Shown here: piece by piece, positions 1-8,233 of the stretch
Position numbering within the stretch: the stretch's first letter is position 1
How the letters are laid out: the number at the start of each line of letters is the position of its first letter
NCBI GenBank assembly: GCA_002479655.1
Contig: DLOQ01000139.1
Location: 12,280-24,286, forward strand
Direction: 5' to 3'
Length of the DNA: 12,007 nt
Origin: Lachnospiraceae bacterium UBA7480
GTDB lineage: Bacteria; Bacillota; Clostridia; Lachnospirales; Lachnospiraceae
Program-made: the position numbers and the translations under genes
Notes under the pieces: generated by a model
What the model was told of the DNA's origin: nothing
Databases searched by the model: none
The model's input: only the letters and a program-made list of their open reading frames with translations

Positions 1-366
1 CAGCATGATCTGCATGACGGCAGAAAAAACCTTTCCAAATACGATCGACATAGGAGATAGACAGGTCGTCAGCATGATATCAAACGTCTGCCGTTCCTTC
101 TCACCGGATATGGAAGATGCCGTCATGACCGGAATCGCCAACGCCGCCATGCTAACCTGCGCAATCCCGATCAGTGGAAAAAGGGCAATCAGTTCACTAT
201 AGATATTCTGATAATTATAACCGGACTGCATGCTTAACATTGACAATGCCAGAATAAATATAAAAGCCAGAACCGCTTCATATGCCATCAGTCCCCACGC
301 CATCTTCATACTGCGGGCAGTAACCTTGAAATCTTTTTTCATTATTGGATTCAACATGATCTTCAT
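1..366 (-). CDS. ABC-2 type transporter permease, N-terminal part (cut by window edge)
   Basis: This is the first 122 codons of a membrane permease whose remainder lies beyond position 1. The protein starts MKIMLNPIMKKDFKVTARSM, a basic cytoplasmic N-terminus. A hydrophobic segment follows at about residues 27-44 (AYEAVLAFIFILALSM), and a second at about 60-80. Next comes the motif SISGEKERQTFDIMLTT at about residues 87-103. This matches the conserved cytoplasmic (I)SGEKERGTLELLLT stretch of ABC-2 permeases, which lies at the coupling region with the ATPase. The start ATG (364-366) overlaps the TAA stop of the ATPase gene as TAATG, a classic translational coupling arrangement, so the two very likely form one transporter. 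The family exports drugs, lipids or polysaccharides; nothing here shows the substrate. The assignment to ABC-2 permease is firm, the role is not. Confidence 0.88.
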   Translation of the reverse strand, partial: MKIMLNPIMKKDFKVTARSMKMAWGLMAYEAVLAFIFILALSMLSMQSGYNYQNIYSELIALFPLIGIAQVSMAALAIPVMTASSISGEKERQTFDIMLTTCLSPMSIVFGKVFSAVMQIML

Positions 367-1289
367 TATGAAGCCCCTCCTGTCAGCTGCATAAACAATG
401 CTTCTAAATTTCCTTCCTCTTTATGGAATCCCGACAATACAATCTCCTGCTCCATCATCTGCTTTACCATCTGGTTCAGCTCCCGTGTCGATCCTGCATG
501 CGATATGATCAGTTCATTTTCCCGAACAGAACGCACGATGACGCCTGCATGTTCCTTTGCAATACGTGCAGCTTTCTCGATATCATTTTCAATCGAGAAA
601 ATAATTCTGTTATCTGCATTCATATGAGCCCTGATATCGTCTATCTTACCCGCCATCACCAGTTGTCCTCTATTCATAATGCCGATACTGGTACACATCT
701 CTGACAGCTCAGATAAAATATGCGAACTGATAATAATGGTCTTTCCCATGGAATTCAGATTCATCAACAGCTCTTTCATCTCTACCCTTGCTCTGGGATC
801 CAGACCGGAGCTCGGCTCGTCTAAGATCAGAAGCTGCGGATTATGAAGCAGAGCCCTTGCCACACACAACCGCTGTTTCATACCTCTGGACAGTGTATCA
901 ACATAGACTTCCTTCTTATCCTGCAGATTGACCAACTCCAGAAGATCGTCTGCCACTTTTAAGATATCCTCCGTACCCATGCCATACATGGAACCATAAA
1001 ACTCCAAATACTCCTTTACCTTCAGATTATCATATACGCCAAAGAAATCAGGCACATAACCGATCTGCCGTTTGATTTCTTTCCGGTTGGCAAAAGCATC
1101 CACCCCGTTCACATAGACCGAACCCGCAGTTGCCGGCAGAAGACCGCATATGATCCTGATGGTAGTCGTCTTTCCGGCGCCATTCGGTCCTACAAAACCA
1201 AACAGATCCCCTTTTGGGATATGGAGTGTTAAATTATTGACCGCCTGAAATTTCCCGTAATTTTTATACAGATAACTGATATGCAGCAT
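366..1289 (-). CDS. ABC transporter ATP-binding protein (ABC-2/CcmA type)
   Basis: A 307-residue cytoplasmic ATPase that would power the permease encoded just downstream. It shows Walker A GPNGAGKT (about residues 34-41), the signature LSRGM (133-137), Walker B LLILDE (153-158) with the D-loop SGLDP, and the H-loop histidine in IISSH (about 190). The Q-loop position reads GYVPD, with Asp in place of Gln; acidic residues there are common in this exporter subfamily. A C-terminal extension of about 85 residues follows the nucleotide-binding domain, as in EcsA/BcrA-like ATPases. I chose the ATG at 1287-1289 because AGGTGA (1295-1300) sits 5 nt upstream. An in-frame GTG three codons earlier overlaps that ribosome-binding site and is less likely. 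The gene lies 88 bp after the gene for the exported amidotransferase-like protein, and its stop overlaps the permease start. Substrate is unknown. Confidence 0.93.
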   Translation of the reverse strand: MLHISYLYKNYGKFQAVNNLTLHIPKGDLFGFVGPNGAGKTTTIRIICGLLPATAGSVYVNGVDAFANRKEIKRQIGYVPDFFGVYDNLKVKEYLEFYGSMYGMGTEDILKVADDLLELVNLQDKKEVYVDTLSRGMKQRLCVARALLHNPQLLILDEPSSGLDPRARVEMKELLMNLNSMGKTIIISSHILSELSEMCTSIGIMNRGQLVMAGKIDDIRAHMNADNRIIFSIENDIEKAARIAKEHAGVIVRSVRENELIISHAGSTRELNQMVKQMMEQEIVLSGFHKEEGNLEALFMQLTGGAS

Positions 1290-1377
1290 ACAAATCACCT
1301 ATGTCCTTCCATAACCTGCAAGCTTTGCCGCAGGCTTAAGTTACAATGTAAAAATTTTATTTTCCACAAATCAAATA
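1290..1377 (-). other. 88-bp AT-rich spacer before the ATPase gene
   Basis: This gap separates the amidotransferase-like gene from the ATPase gene. It contains the ATPase ribosome-binding site (AGGTGA, 1295-1300) and an 11-bp palindrome, TTACAATGTAA, at 1341-1351. It also has a weak inverted repeat, CCTGC/GCAGG, at 1315-1319 and 1330-1334. No -35/-10 pair with good spacing was found, and the inverted repeat has no U-run after it, so neither a promoter nor a terminator can be claimed. Co-transcription across the gap is the simplest reading. Confidence 0.4.
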
Positions 1378-3441
1378 TTACTGTATATAATAGAAAACAC
1401 CATATGAGGTCTCCTTATAATTGCCCTCTGTAACCCTGTCATAGTTTGGCACAACTCCGAGAATGACTGTTCCCTGATAATCTACTGCCTGCCGCAGTCC
1501 GACATAAAGCGCCGCCATCTGCGCAGCAAGTGACTTATTGTCTTCATAATTCCGCTCTGCCGTCATCCAGAAGATATCATCTATACTGGAACTATCACCG
1601 TGCTCCAGCATTTCCGCATTCTTAAGATTGATTTCCTCACCGTCCTCTACACCTTCCACAACAGCAAAATATCTATTATCATAAATCAACATACAGGAAA
1701 AATCATACCCTGTTTCATTCGTTACATGACCTTTGACAGAACGGCTTGTAACTTCTATATCCTCCGCCAAGATCTCTCCTTTGACCGGATCTGCAGCCCT
1801 GCATTGAAACATCGTCGTTTCAAAACTGGTGCTCGGACGGATTCCTACACTCGTTCCGGACAGATCCTCAACAACACGGAAGTAATACTCCGTTGGATCA
1901 CTTGACCAGCCATAATCTTTCTGCAGCGGTCCCGCATAAGCACATTCATCCGCCAGAGATATCAGCCAGTCATCATGGTCTGCACTGTATGCATACAAAA
2001 CAGAGCCGGACTCCCCATTGTTCCCCGTATTCACAAATGTAACCGAACACACGGTAGTATCTGCGATCCTAAACCCTTTCCCGGCAAATGATACGATGCC
2101 GACAAAAAGAAGCGCCAGCGCAGGAACCGCTACCCAGTATAACTCACGTTTTTTATAATACCGCAACACAAGATAAACCACCGGCCCAATCAGAATGACA
2201 TAAATGGCGATCAGTATATTCAACATATCATAATTGATATTCGCCTTCTCCATATCAATGATGCCGAGTGCGCTTTTAATATTGTATACATACCGGATGC
2301 CGCTCTCATCAGTATTATGGAATGTAGCATTATCCAATTTTGTCTGTTCTGCAGCCATAGAGAAAATATTCTCAGCCACATAAGCCGCTGACGCATTGAC
2401 CACATCAGGATCCGACAATGCGTAATACAGATATGTAATACTGCCGCTGCCGGATGAAAGAGAGTTCCCATATCCTTGTCCGTAATGATAATATCCATCA
2501 TACTGGGAAAGCCCATCCAGAATCGCCGTATCCGTTTCGTAAATGTTGTTAAGATACATATCAATGGACACCCCATAATAATCATATGGACTGTACGAAC
2601 CCGTTTCGGAGTACATGTCTCTTCTCCTGCCCTGTTCCGTTACAAAATCACCCGTCCCTGCCATATAGATCCCAAGGCACTCTGTCTGTAGAAATTGAGA
2701 ATCAAAGCCGCCAAATACATCATAAGCATAAGCACCCGTACCAAAGATCAACATACCGCCATGATTTGTCCATTCTTCGATCGCTGCAATGGCATCCTCA
2801 CTTAACTGAGATGTATCATATTGATCAATAATTAAATAATCCAACTTCTCCAGTTCATCTGTCAGCGTATTTTTTGAAAGCTCCATCAGCTCTATCGGAT
2901 AATTATTGTTGATAACAAACACAGAGCCCCCATATAAACTAAAATAATCCAATTCATCATATTTGTCACTCAAAATACCAACAGGTACCTTTTCCTGATA
3001 ACCCTGAAAAAAGCGGGAATATTTTTCGGTAGTAACCTTATTGCCATTTTGGTCCAAAAGGATCACAAACAACGTCCCTGTCTGACCATATCTATTATAA
3101 TAGATATCCAGACTGCTGATGGGAATCGATACGACAAACTGTTTTGTACTGCCTTTGGATAAGGAGATCACCGTATCATAAGCACAGGTCCAACTGCCCC
3201 CGTTATCCGGGATCACACGCACCGTTCCTTCAAAATCAGGCCCGTCGTTGGTTACCTCTACCGTTATATCAAAAGATTCCGCTGAAGCAGATAAAGAGAG
3301 CTTCGCATCAATTGTAAAATCATCATCATCATAATCTGATTTCGCTGCCCCGGCATGCAGTTCAAAAGCTGCAAATACCGTCCCCGACAAAATCATTGCC
3401 GCAAGAAAACCTGCTGCGGCTTTGTTTATCCACTTCCTCAT
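1378..3441 (-). CDS. Exported membrane-anchored protein with Ig-like and glutamine-amidotransferase-like domains
   Basis: A 687-residue protein of unknown function. It begins MRKWINKAAAGFLAAMILSG, a signal peptide, followed by an acidic run (YDDDD). Residues about 45-135 form a beta-rich Ig/CARDB-like domain (alternating strands, EVTNDGPDFEGTVRV). Residues about 152-360 look like a class I glutamine-amidotransferase-like fold as in GldG/DUF4350 proteins: VGILSDKYDELDYF, LDYLIID, then EEWTNHGGMLIFGTG. I see no catalytic Cys-His pair, so it is probably non-enzymatic. Two membrane helices follow (about 407-428 and 434-454), then a C-terminal domain of about 230 residues. Start choice: AAAGGAG (3455-3461) lies 13 nt from this ATG and only 1 nt from an in-frame ATG at 3451-3453, which would add four residues (MSIG). 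Standing directly before an ABC-2 ATPase and permease, it is probably an accessory or substrate-handling subunit of that transporter. The domain calls are by eye. Confidence 0.75.
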   Translation of the reverse strand: MRKWINKAAAGFLAAMILSGTVFAAFELHAGAAKSDYDDDDFTIDAKLSLSASAESFDITVEVTNDGPDFEGTVRVIPDNGGSWTCAYDTVISLSKGSTKQFVVSIPISSLDIYYNRYGQTGTLFVILLDQNGNKVTTEKYSRFFQGYQEKVPVGILSDKYDELDYFSLYGGSVFVINNNYPIELMELSKNTLTDELEKLDYLIIDQYDTSQLSEDAIAAIEEWTNHGGMLIFGTGAYAYDVFGGFDSQFLQTECLGIYMAGTGDFVTEQGRRRDMYSETGSYSPYDYYGVSIDMYLNNIYETDTAILDGLSQYDGYYHYGQGYGNSLSSGSGSITYLYYALSDPDVVNASAAYVAENIFSMAAEQTKLDNATFHNTDESGIRYVYNIKSALGIIDMEKANINYDMLNILIAIYVILIGPVVYLVLRYYKKRELYWVAVPALALLFVGIVSFAGKGFRIADTTVCSVTFVNTGNNGESGSVLYAYSADHDDWLISLADECAYAGPLQKDYGWSSDPTEYYFRVVEDLSGTSVGIRPSTSFETTMFQCRAADPVKGEILAEDIEVTSRSVKGHVTNETGYDFSCMLIYDNRYFAVVEGVEDGEEINLKNAEMLEHGDSSSIDDIFWMTAERNYEDNKSLAAQMAALYVGLRQAVDYQGTVILGVVPNYDRVTEGNYKETSYGVFYYIQ

Positions 3442-3530
3442 CCCTATGCTCATACTCCTTTCACAGCCTGTAACATTCTTTTATTTTATAATAGATACGA
3501 ATATAATGATAGTCTTTTATTGATTTCTTT
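3442..3530 (-). promoter_or_regulatory. AT-rich spacer, possible promoter for the ABC module
   Basis: This 89-bp gap is very AT-rich and is the clearest break between the glycan operon and the ABC-transporter module. On the minus strand it holds -10-like words (TATAAA at 3485-3490 and overlapping TAAAAT at 3483-3488), but no good TTGACA-like -35 box at 16-18 nt. The ribosome-binding site AAAGGAG is at 3455-3461. A promoter is inferred mainly from the change of gene theme and the base composition. No hairpin that could terminate the upstream operon was seen. Confidence 0.3.
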
Positions 3531-5408
3531 TTATTTTTTTTCTAAAACAACAAATTCTTCATTGGAATAGGTTTCACAATATCCATGTAACATAATAAAC
3601 TCTGAGAGCGTCGTCAGCTTTTCATCTGTCTGCATCTCTACCTCATCTACGCCAAGTATCAGCATTCCTTCAGCATCCTGCGTCGCATAAGCCGCCGTTT
3701 CTATGGATAAGACCAATACCGGCCAATCTCTTTCTTCGGAAAGACATTCCTTTGTGATCCGTTCCAGTTCCTCCGTAAACAGCTGTATCGAAAAGCTGTC
3801 AAGATCCGGCCAGATCGTAGTAAACGCGGACGGCATATGAAGCAGATAGGCAACGCCCGGAAGCTTACCATATAGGATCAATTCCTCATTCCCGGTAAAG
3901 CGCTCTCCGGCATATGCTGTTAAACCCTCGATTGCCTGTGCATGCATCTGTCCCGTCTTCATGCCCGCCAGATAACGATTACCCTCCTCTGTGATCACTG
4001 CATCCCTCGGCGTACCATCCACTCCATCGCAAAAGACAAAATACCAGTGAAATAATACACTTTGAACCAGCAGTCCCGCCGCCAATGAGACACACATAGC
4101 GCCGCAGGGAAATCTCCAACAGCCCTTACGATAAAATCCATACAGCCGGTATCCTGTAAAGCATCCCAGCGGAGCTGTCAGGAACATATTATTAATACAG
4201 GTAAAGAGATGATTATTGCTTCCAATCGGCGTTATTAATAATATTATCATTGTCAGCATGGCCAAAAGCTTATCTTCTTTGCCTGCCTTTTTATGAAATA
4301 TCATTAACATACACAGTATCCATTCTATCAGAAAAAAGAGCACACTAAGATGGAAAATGCTGCCATTATTATAATAACGGAAGTCATATACACCATTTCT
4401 GTAAAAATAAATTCCGAGAATAATAATTCCTGCCAGATAAAAAAACTTTTTCCATTTAAGGAAATGATCCCTCTTTATGAAAAACATGGCTGTTCCTGCC
4501 GCGATCCCAGCCACCATAAAAAGCAGCCAGCGAAGGCTTCCCATGTAATTTTTCAGAATCGTACCAAACATCCCGTCCATGGAATAACCGCCGGCCTCGC
4601 CACTCGATGTAAACAAGGAAAATACCCAGTTCAGCATCCGGGAATAGCCGTCTGCGCCCACCGTCATGAGCATCAGGAATAACCCCATCAATATACCAAG
4701 CAGATAGCCTCCGATACAGATACCCGTCTGCTGCCAGACTATATTTTTCTGCCTGTCAGCATCTATCTGTTGCTCTTTACCTTCTGAGCTATTCTGTAAT
4801 TTTGAAGGGCGGTCTAAAAAAGCACCGAACCATACAAGCAGAATCAACGCCATTTCTGTCAGATTGGAAATTCGGACAAATGCATTGAGCCCAAGTAATA
4901 TTCCTGCGGCAAGAAACAGACCTTTCTTCTTCGTCATTACCGCACGAAAAAGCATCACTGCCGCCACCGTCAGCATCAGATATGTCAGATAATTATAAAA
5001 GATCACTCTGGGACACCAGCACAATCCGACCGCCATCAGCTCTCCCAAAAACAAAATGACACGTGGAATACAATTTCTTAAGCCATAATACACTGCCGCC
5101 GCCGTAACAGCGATTATCACACTCCCTGCCACATTCATCCATATCATCCTGTGACCTGTCAGAAGCATCAGAAGATACCCAAGCAGATTGGCCAAAAACG
5201 TGGCATAGACCCATTCTCCGCCCAGTTCACGAAAATACAGATAATTTCCCAGACTATAGGTGGTATCTGTCAGGTCTGCTCCCTGATTGCAGCCAATCAA
5301 CGCAAACAAAAACAGAAAAACCGGCAGAATCATATCCAATTTTCTAACATAAGTACTCTTTTTCCTCATAATGCCGGTTCCATTTTCTATTTGTTCATCC
5401 CTTTGCAT
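3531..5408 (-). CDS. Polytopic membrane protein, GT-C glycosyltransferase-like
   Basis: A 625-residue integral membrane protein with roughly ten to twelve hydrophobic segments in residues 25-460 and a C-terminal extracytoplasmic domain of about 165 residues. The first predicted outer loop holds ADLTDTTYSLGNYLYF (residues 44-59); acidic residues in this loop are the usual catalytic or metal-binding place in GT-C transferases that use polyprenyl-phosphate sugars. The C-terminal part has ELILYGKLPGVAYLL and TTIWPDLDS (about 509-538), resembling other clostridial GT-C-like membrane proteins. A GT-C transferase moving a lipid-linked sugar onto a surface glycan is the likely role, but a polymerase or another envelope function is possible. 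The start at 5406-5408 overlaps the preceding gene by 14 bp, with a GGGAAG-type site before it. An internal ATG at residue 14 (MRKKSTYVRKLDM) could be the true start. No close family name was recognised. Confidence 0.7.
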   Translation of the reverse strand: MQRDEQIENGTGIMRKKSTYVRKLDMILPVFLFLFALIGCNQGADLTDTTYSLGNYLYFRELGGEWVYATFLANLLGYLLMLLTGHRMIWMNVAGSVIIAVTAAAVYYGLRNCIPRVILFLGELMAVGLCWCPRVIFYNYLTYLMLTVAAVMLFRAVMTKKKGLFLAAGILLGLNAFVRISNLTEMALILLVWFGAFLDRPSKLQNSSEGKEQQIDADRQKNIVWQQTGICIGGYLLGILMGLFLMLMTVGADGYSRMLNWVFSLFTSSGEAGGYSMDGMFGTILKNYMGSLRWLLFMVAGIAAGTAMFFIKRDHFLKWKKFFYLAGIIILGIYFYRNGVYDFRYYNNGSIFHLSVLFFLIEWILCMLMIFHKKAGKEDKLLAMLTMIILLITPIGSNNHLFTCINNMFLTAPLGCFTGYRLYGFYRKGCWRFPCGAMCVSLAAGLLVQSVLFHWYFVFCDGVDGTPRDAVITEEGNRYLAGMKTGQMHAQAIEGLTAYAGERFTGNEELILYGKLPGVAYLLHMPSAFTTIWPDLDSFSIQLFTEELERITKECLSEERDWPVLVLSIETAAYATQDAEGMLILGVDEVEMQTDEKLTTLSEFIMLHGYCETYSNEEFVVLEKK

Positions 5409-7503
5409 CTATTTCTTCCCTAACTTTGTCTTTTTTCTTAAAAATCCACAATTTACTGAAAATATAATTCAGCGCTATCGTTACGAAACTTAACAGGATC
5501 TTGGAAAACATATCATTCAGCTTAAGCCAATCTACTAACAGATATAACAGCGCCGTCTCTACTAAAAGAGACGTAACGCGCGCACTGACAAATGCCGTGA
5601 ACTCCTTCAAAATTGCCTTTGCCCCTTGCACCTGACTCCGAAACACCCATGTCCGGTTGGTCCAATAAGCAAACAGCACAGCAACAACCCACGCAAAGAC
5701 ATTCGTCACAATGATCTTTGCCGATGCCTCAGGATCGGAAGCAGCTGCCAAAAGTCCGAGAGCGCATATTTTTCCGGCAATCCATGTAGTCCCTGCCTCA
5801 AAAGGTCCGAAGATGCCTGCCGCATATGCAAGCCAGTTGACCACGGTAGCCAGAAATCCAAAGATCAGATAATCCATGGCTTCTCTCTTCGCATAATAGA
5901 TCCGCAGCGCAATGACCATCAGCTTATCGATCCCCAGAAACAGTAAGCTTCGCAGCGCATCCACCAGGATCCCCGCGGCAAACAGCAGAAATACCGTCAA
6001 AAGGAGATGAATGATCCTTGCTGCTCCATAAATCTCCGACACCCTGAATATTTTCGACCACCAATAACGCAGCAGAAGATGCTCATGCAGCAGATATACT
6101 CCAAAAGTATAGGGAGCGATCTTCATCAGATAGCGCACTAATGCATTTTCTTTCACCTTCCATGTTTTAAAGCAGTAAAACAGTCCCAGCGATCCGGTCA
6201 GAACAAAGATAAAATTATAATGCTGCGGGATCTCCAAAGCATATTCATAATGACCTGTACTGCGATTCAAGAAAGCAGCCAACGACAAGGCGATCAAAAC
6301 GCCTGCCGCCGAAAGCAGATACGTTATCAGAGCCCTTCCCCTTTTTTCCAAGAAAGGAATACCGTATAACCTAATATATGCCGCAATCAGATACAGGCAT
6401 AAAAACCATACAAAACCGTTACCGCAGTCATCCACCATAAGCGGCAGCGGCAGAATGGATTTTGCGAAACTAAACGGAATCAACAGCAGCAGGATCAGCA
6501 TCCTCAGCTGTTTCCTGCTCATCCCTTTGATCGCATGATTCAAGACCGGCGAAAACAGATACATCAATAAATATGCCGTCGCAAACCAATAATGACCGTT
6601 GATCACGGGGAAAACAAAGAACTGTAGGTTATACAGGTCAAAATACTGCCGATAATCCACGATCCCTGCCGCCATACAAAATGCCGCAATGACCACGCTG
6701 TAAAAAAATACCTGACACCAGATCCCCGCGATTTTTCCCAGCCGGAATCTGCTTTCCGCAAAGAAATATCCGCTGATCAGAACATAGACATTTACGCAGA
6801 CCAGACATAAGGCTTCCAATCCCCAAAACGCCCAATCAGATATCGTCATATCTCCTGCCGGATCCGCCAGCAGACCACCCTTACTCAGATAATGCAGCAG
6901 GATCACCATCAGCATGGCGGTCACCCTTAATATCTCAAACTGTGGTTCTCTTTTTTTTACTGTTGCGGACAACATATTGTTTTTATCGTTTCTTTTTTGT
7001 TTTTCCGGTTTCTGCTCATCTCCGGAGGCGGATCCGGTCTTTACGGCATCCAGCTCCTTACTATAGACAACCATTTCCTGATGGCTGCCGTCCTGTTCTT
7101 TATAAAGCTTATAGCCAAGCCTTTCAAAGTTTTGTCTGGAAGCCATATTCTCCGGCTTTACTTCCGCAATAAGCCGCTTAACCTTTCCCTCTGCCTGCTT
7201 TTCCAGCAAAGCCAGCATCTTCTGTCCCAGATGATCTCCGCGGCATTCTTCATCCACGCTGTAGCTGATCCTGCCGGCGCCATCTTCTATATTCAGCCTG
7301 ACCTGTCCTACCGGCTTCATAAAATCCATGGCAATATAAAGCAGCACATCCTCCGCCTGCATCACGCGGTCACACCATTTTGTATGCTCCTCCCAGGATA
7401 TCTTTTCCTGATGAAAAGAATTGGCGCGTGTCTCCGGTTCATTTGCCCAGTCAAAGAGTATTTTCTTATCCCTCTCATTTGCCTTTCTTAAATACAAACT
7501 CAT
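5395..7503 (-). CDS. Three-domain fusion: PseH-like GNAT acetyltransferase, acyltransferase 3, GtrA
   Basis: A 702-residue protein. Residues 1-150 are a GNAT N-acetyltransferase: LRKANERDKKILFDWANEPE, the acetyl-CoA loop CRGDHLGQKML (87-97) and NMASRQNFERLGY (119-131). This GNAT type is common in Pse loci, often attached to PseG, where it performs the PseH step (N-acetylation of the UDP-4-amino sugar). A charged linker (about 151-185) leads to an OafA-like acyltransferase 3 domain (about 186-520), with EILRVTAMLMVILLHYL carrying the family Arg193 and His204, and YWFATAYLLMY later. Residues about 542-690 form a GtrA domain with four helices (DYLIFGFLATVVNWLAY, AYWTNRTWVFRS, NYIFSKLWIFKK), the family thought to move polyprenyl-phosphate sugars. 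GGAGGG (7509-7514) lies 5 nt before the ATG, and pseF ends 2 bp upstream. The GNAT would sit in the cytoplasm. Domain identities are strong; the joint function is inferred. Confidence 0.85.
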   Translation of the reverse strand: MSLYLRKANERDKKILFDWANEPETRANSFHQEKISWEEHTKWCDRVMQAEDVLLYIAMDFMKPVGQVRLNIEDGAGRISYSVDEECRGDHLGQKMLALLEKQAEGKVKRLIAEVKPENMASRQNFERLGYKLYKEQDGSHQEMVVYSKELDAVKTGSASGDEQKPEKQKRNDKNNMLSATVKKREPQFEILRVTAMLMVILLHYLSKGGLLADPAGDMTISDWAFWGLEALCLVCVNVYVLISGYFFAESRFRLGKIAGIWCQVFFYSVVIAAFCMAAGIVDYRQYFDLYNLQFFVFPVINGHYWFATAYLLMYLFSPVLNHAIKGMSRKQLRMLILLLLIPFSFAKSILPLPLMVDDCGNGFVWFLCLYLIAAYIRLYGIPFLEKRGRALITYLLSAAGVLIALSLAAFLNRSTGHYEYALEIPQHYNFIFVLTGSLGLFYCFKTWKVKENALVRYLMKIAPYTFGVYLLHEHLLLRYWWSKIFRVSEIYGAARIIHLLLTVFLLFAAGILVDALRSLLFLGIDKLMVIALRIYYAKREAMDYLIFGFLATVVNWLAYAAGIFGPFEAGTTWIAGKICALGLLAAASDPEASAKIIVTNVFAWVVAVLFAYWTNRTWVFRSQVQGAKAILKEFTAFVSARVTSLLVETALLYLLVDWLKLNDMFSKILLSFVTIALNYIFSKLWIFKKKDKVREEIDAKG

Positions 7504-7505
7504 TG

Positions 7506-8198
7506 CTACCCTCCGCTCTGCATAAGACGGTATTTCATCTCAGCAATCTTCCAGTCTTCTTCCGTATCAATATCCTGCACACGCATTTCCTCCTGGAAAA
7601 AAGGCATGGTTTTTTCCATTACCACCTTCTTCTGTTCCAGAAAGCTCTTCGTCCTTAAACAATAAAACTGTCCGCAGTCATGGTAAAACGGTTCCAGATC
7701 CTGTGACCGCGTGAGCGTATGCTCCGGCCATTTTGGTCTTAAATACCCATCCTGCATCACCACCGCTCGCTGCGGCGGAAAAGAAAATCTTACTACCGGC
7801 AGCACAGTATCCGCGTCCTGACGGATCAATGTGTCCATAGCATCCCTTAAATTCTCCGCAGTCAGAAACGGCGCTGTCGGATAGATACAGCAGAAGCAGT
7901 CAAAGTCCTTTCCTCTTTCCTGATACATCTTAAGCACTTCTTCTAAAACATCTGCTGTCGTCGCAAAATCATCCGCCATCGCCTGACTTCGATAAAACGG
8001 CACTTTAGCCCCATATGTTTTGGCGATCTCCGCAATCTCCTCATCATCCGTAGAAACCATGACTTCCTCAAAAACACCGGAAGAGATCGCCGCCTCAATA
8101 GAATACGCAATGATCGGCTTTCCTAAAAACGGTTTGATATTCTTTCTGGGAATACGTTTACTTCCGCCTCTGGCGGTAATAATAGCAACTGCGTTCAT
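7506..8198 (-). CDS. pseF: Pseudaminic acid cytidylyltransferase
   Basis: A 230-residue cytoplasmic enzyme that joins pseudaminic acid to CTP, giving CMP-Pse and pyrophosphate, the last activation step before transfer. The N-terminal nucleotide-binding loop is IITARGGSKRIPRKN (residues 6-20), as in NeuA/PseF proteins. STDDEEIAEIA (49-59), IYPTAPFLT (105-113) and TRSQDLEPFYHDCGQFY (163-179) follow. The FSFPPQRA segment and the HDCGQFY block favour PseF over sialic acid NeuA. The length is normal for the family. GGAGAG stands about 5 nt before the ATG. The gene begins 35 bp after the glycosyltransferase gene and ends 2 bp before the GNAT fusion. A CMP-transferase for a Pse stereoisomer (legionaminate type) is the main alternative, but pseG and pseI next door support Pse. 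Confidence 0.9.
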   Translation of the reverse strand: MNAVAIITARGGSKRIPRKNIKPFLGKPIIAYSIEAAISSGVFEEVMVSTDDEEIAEIAKTYGAKVPFYRSQAMADDFATTADVLEEVLKMYQERGKDFDCFCCIYPTAPFLTAENLRDAMDTLIRQDADTVLPVVRFSFPPQRAVVMQDGYLRPKWPEHTLTRSQDLEPFYHDCGQFYCLRTKSFLEQKKVVMEKTMPFFQEEMRVQDIDTEEDWKIAEMKYRLMQSGG

Positions 8199-8233
8199 AG
8201 TTTCTCTCCATGTTTTTTCTGCAATTTCGTCAT

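Noticed and set aside
1315..1334. Inverted repeat CCTGC/GCAGG with a 10-nt loop as a terminator
   Set aside because: The stem is only 5 bp, the loop is large and no U-run follows in the direction of transcription.
2220..2585. A 121-codon open frame on the minus strand
   Set aside because: It lies wholly inside the amidotransferase-like gene in another frame on the same strand, and has no domain or supporting ribosome-binding site.
3317..3332. CAT-type trinucleotide repeat as a possible slippage site
   Set aside because: Only about four or five units, in frame, encoding the acidic YDDDD stretch after the signal peptide. Changes would add or remove residues, not switch the gene off.
3531..3541. 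T-rich run at the end of the GT-C-like gene as a terminator tail
   Set aside because: The run is T-rich on the plus strand, so the minus-strand transcript carries A residues here, and no hairpin precedes it. Most of it encodes the final lysines.
6997..7491. A 164-codon open frame on the plus strand
   Set aside because: It is antisense to the GNAT domain of the fusion protein, which shows clear family motifs, and it has no convincing ribosome-binding site or domain.
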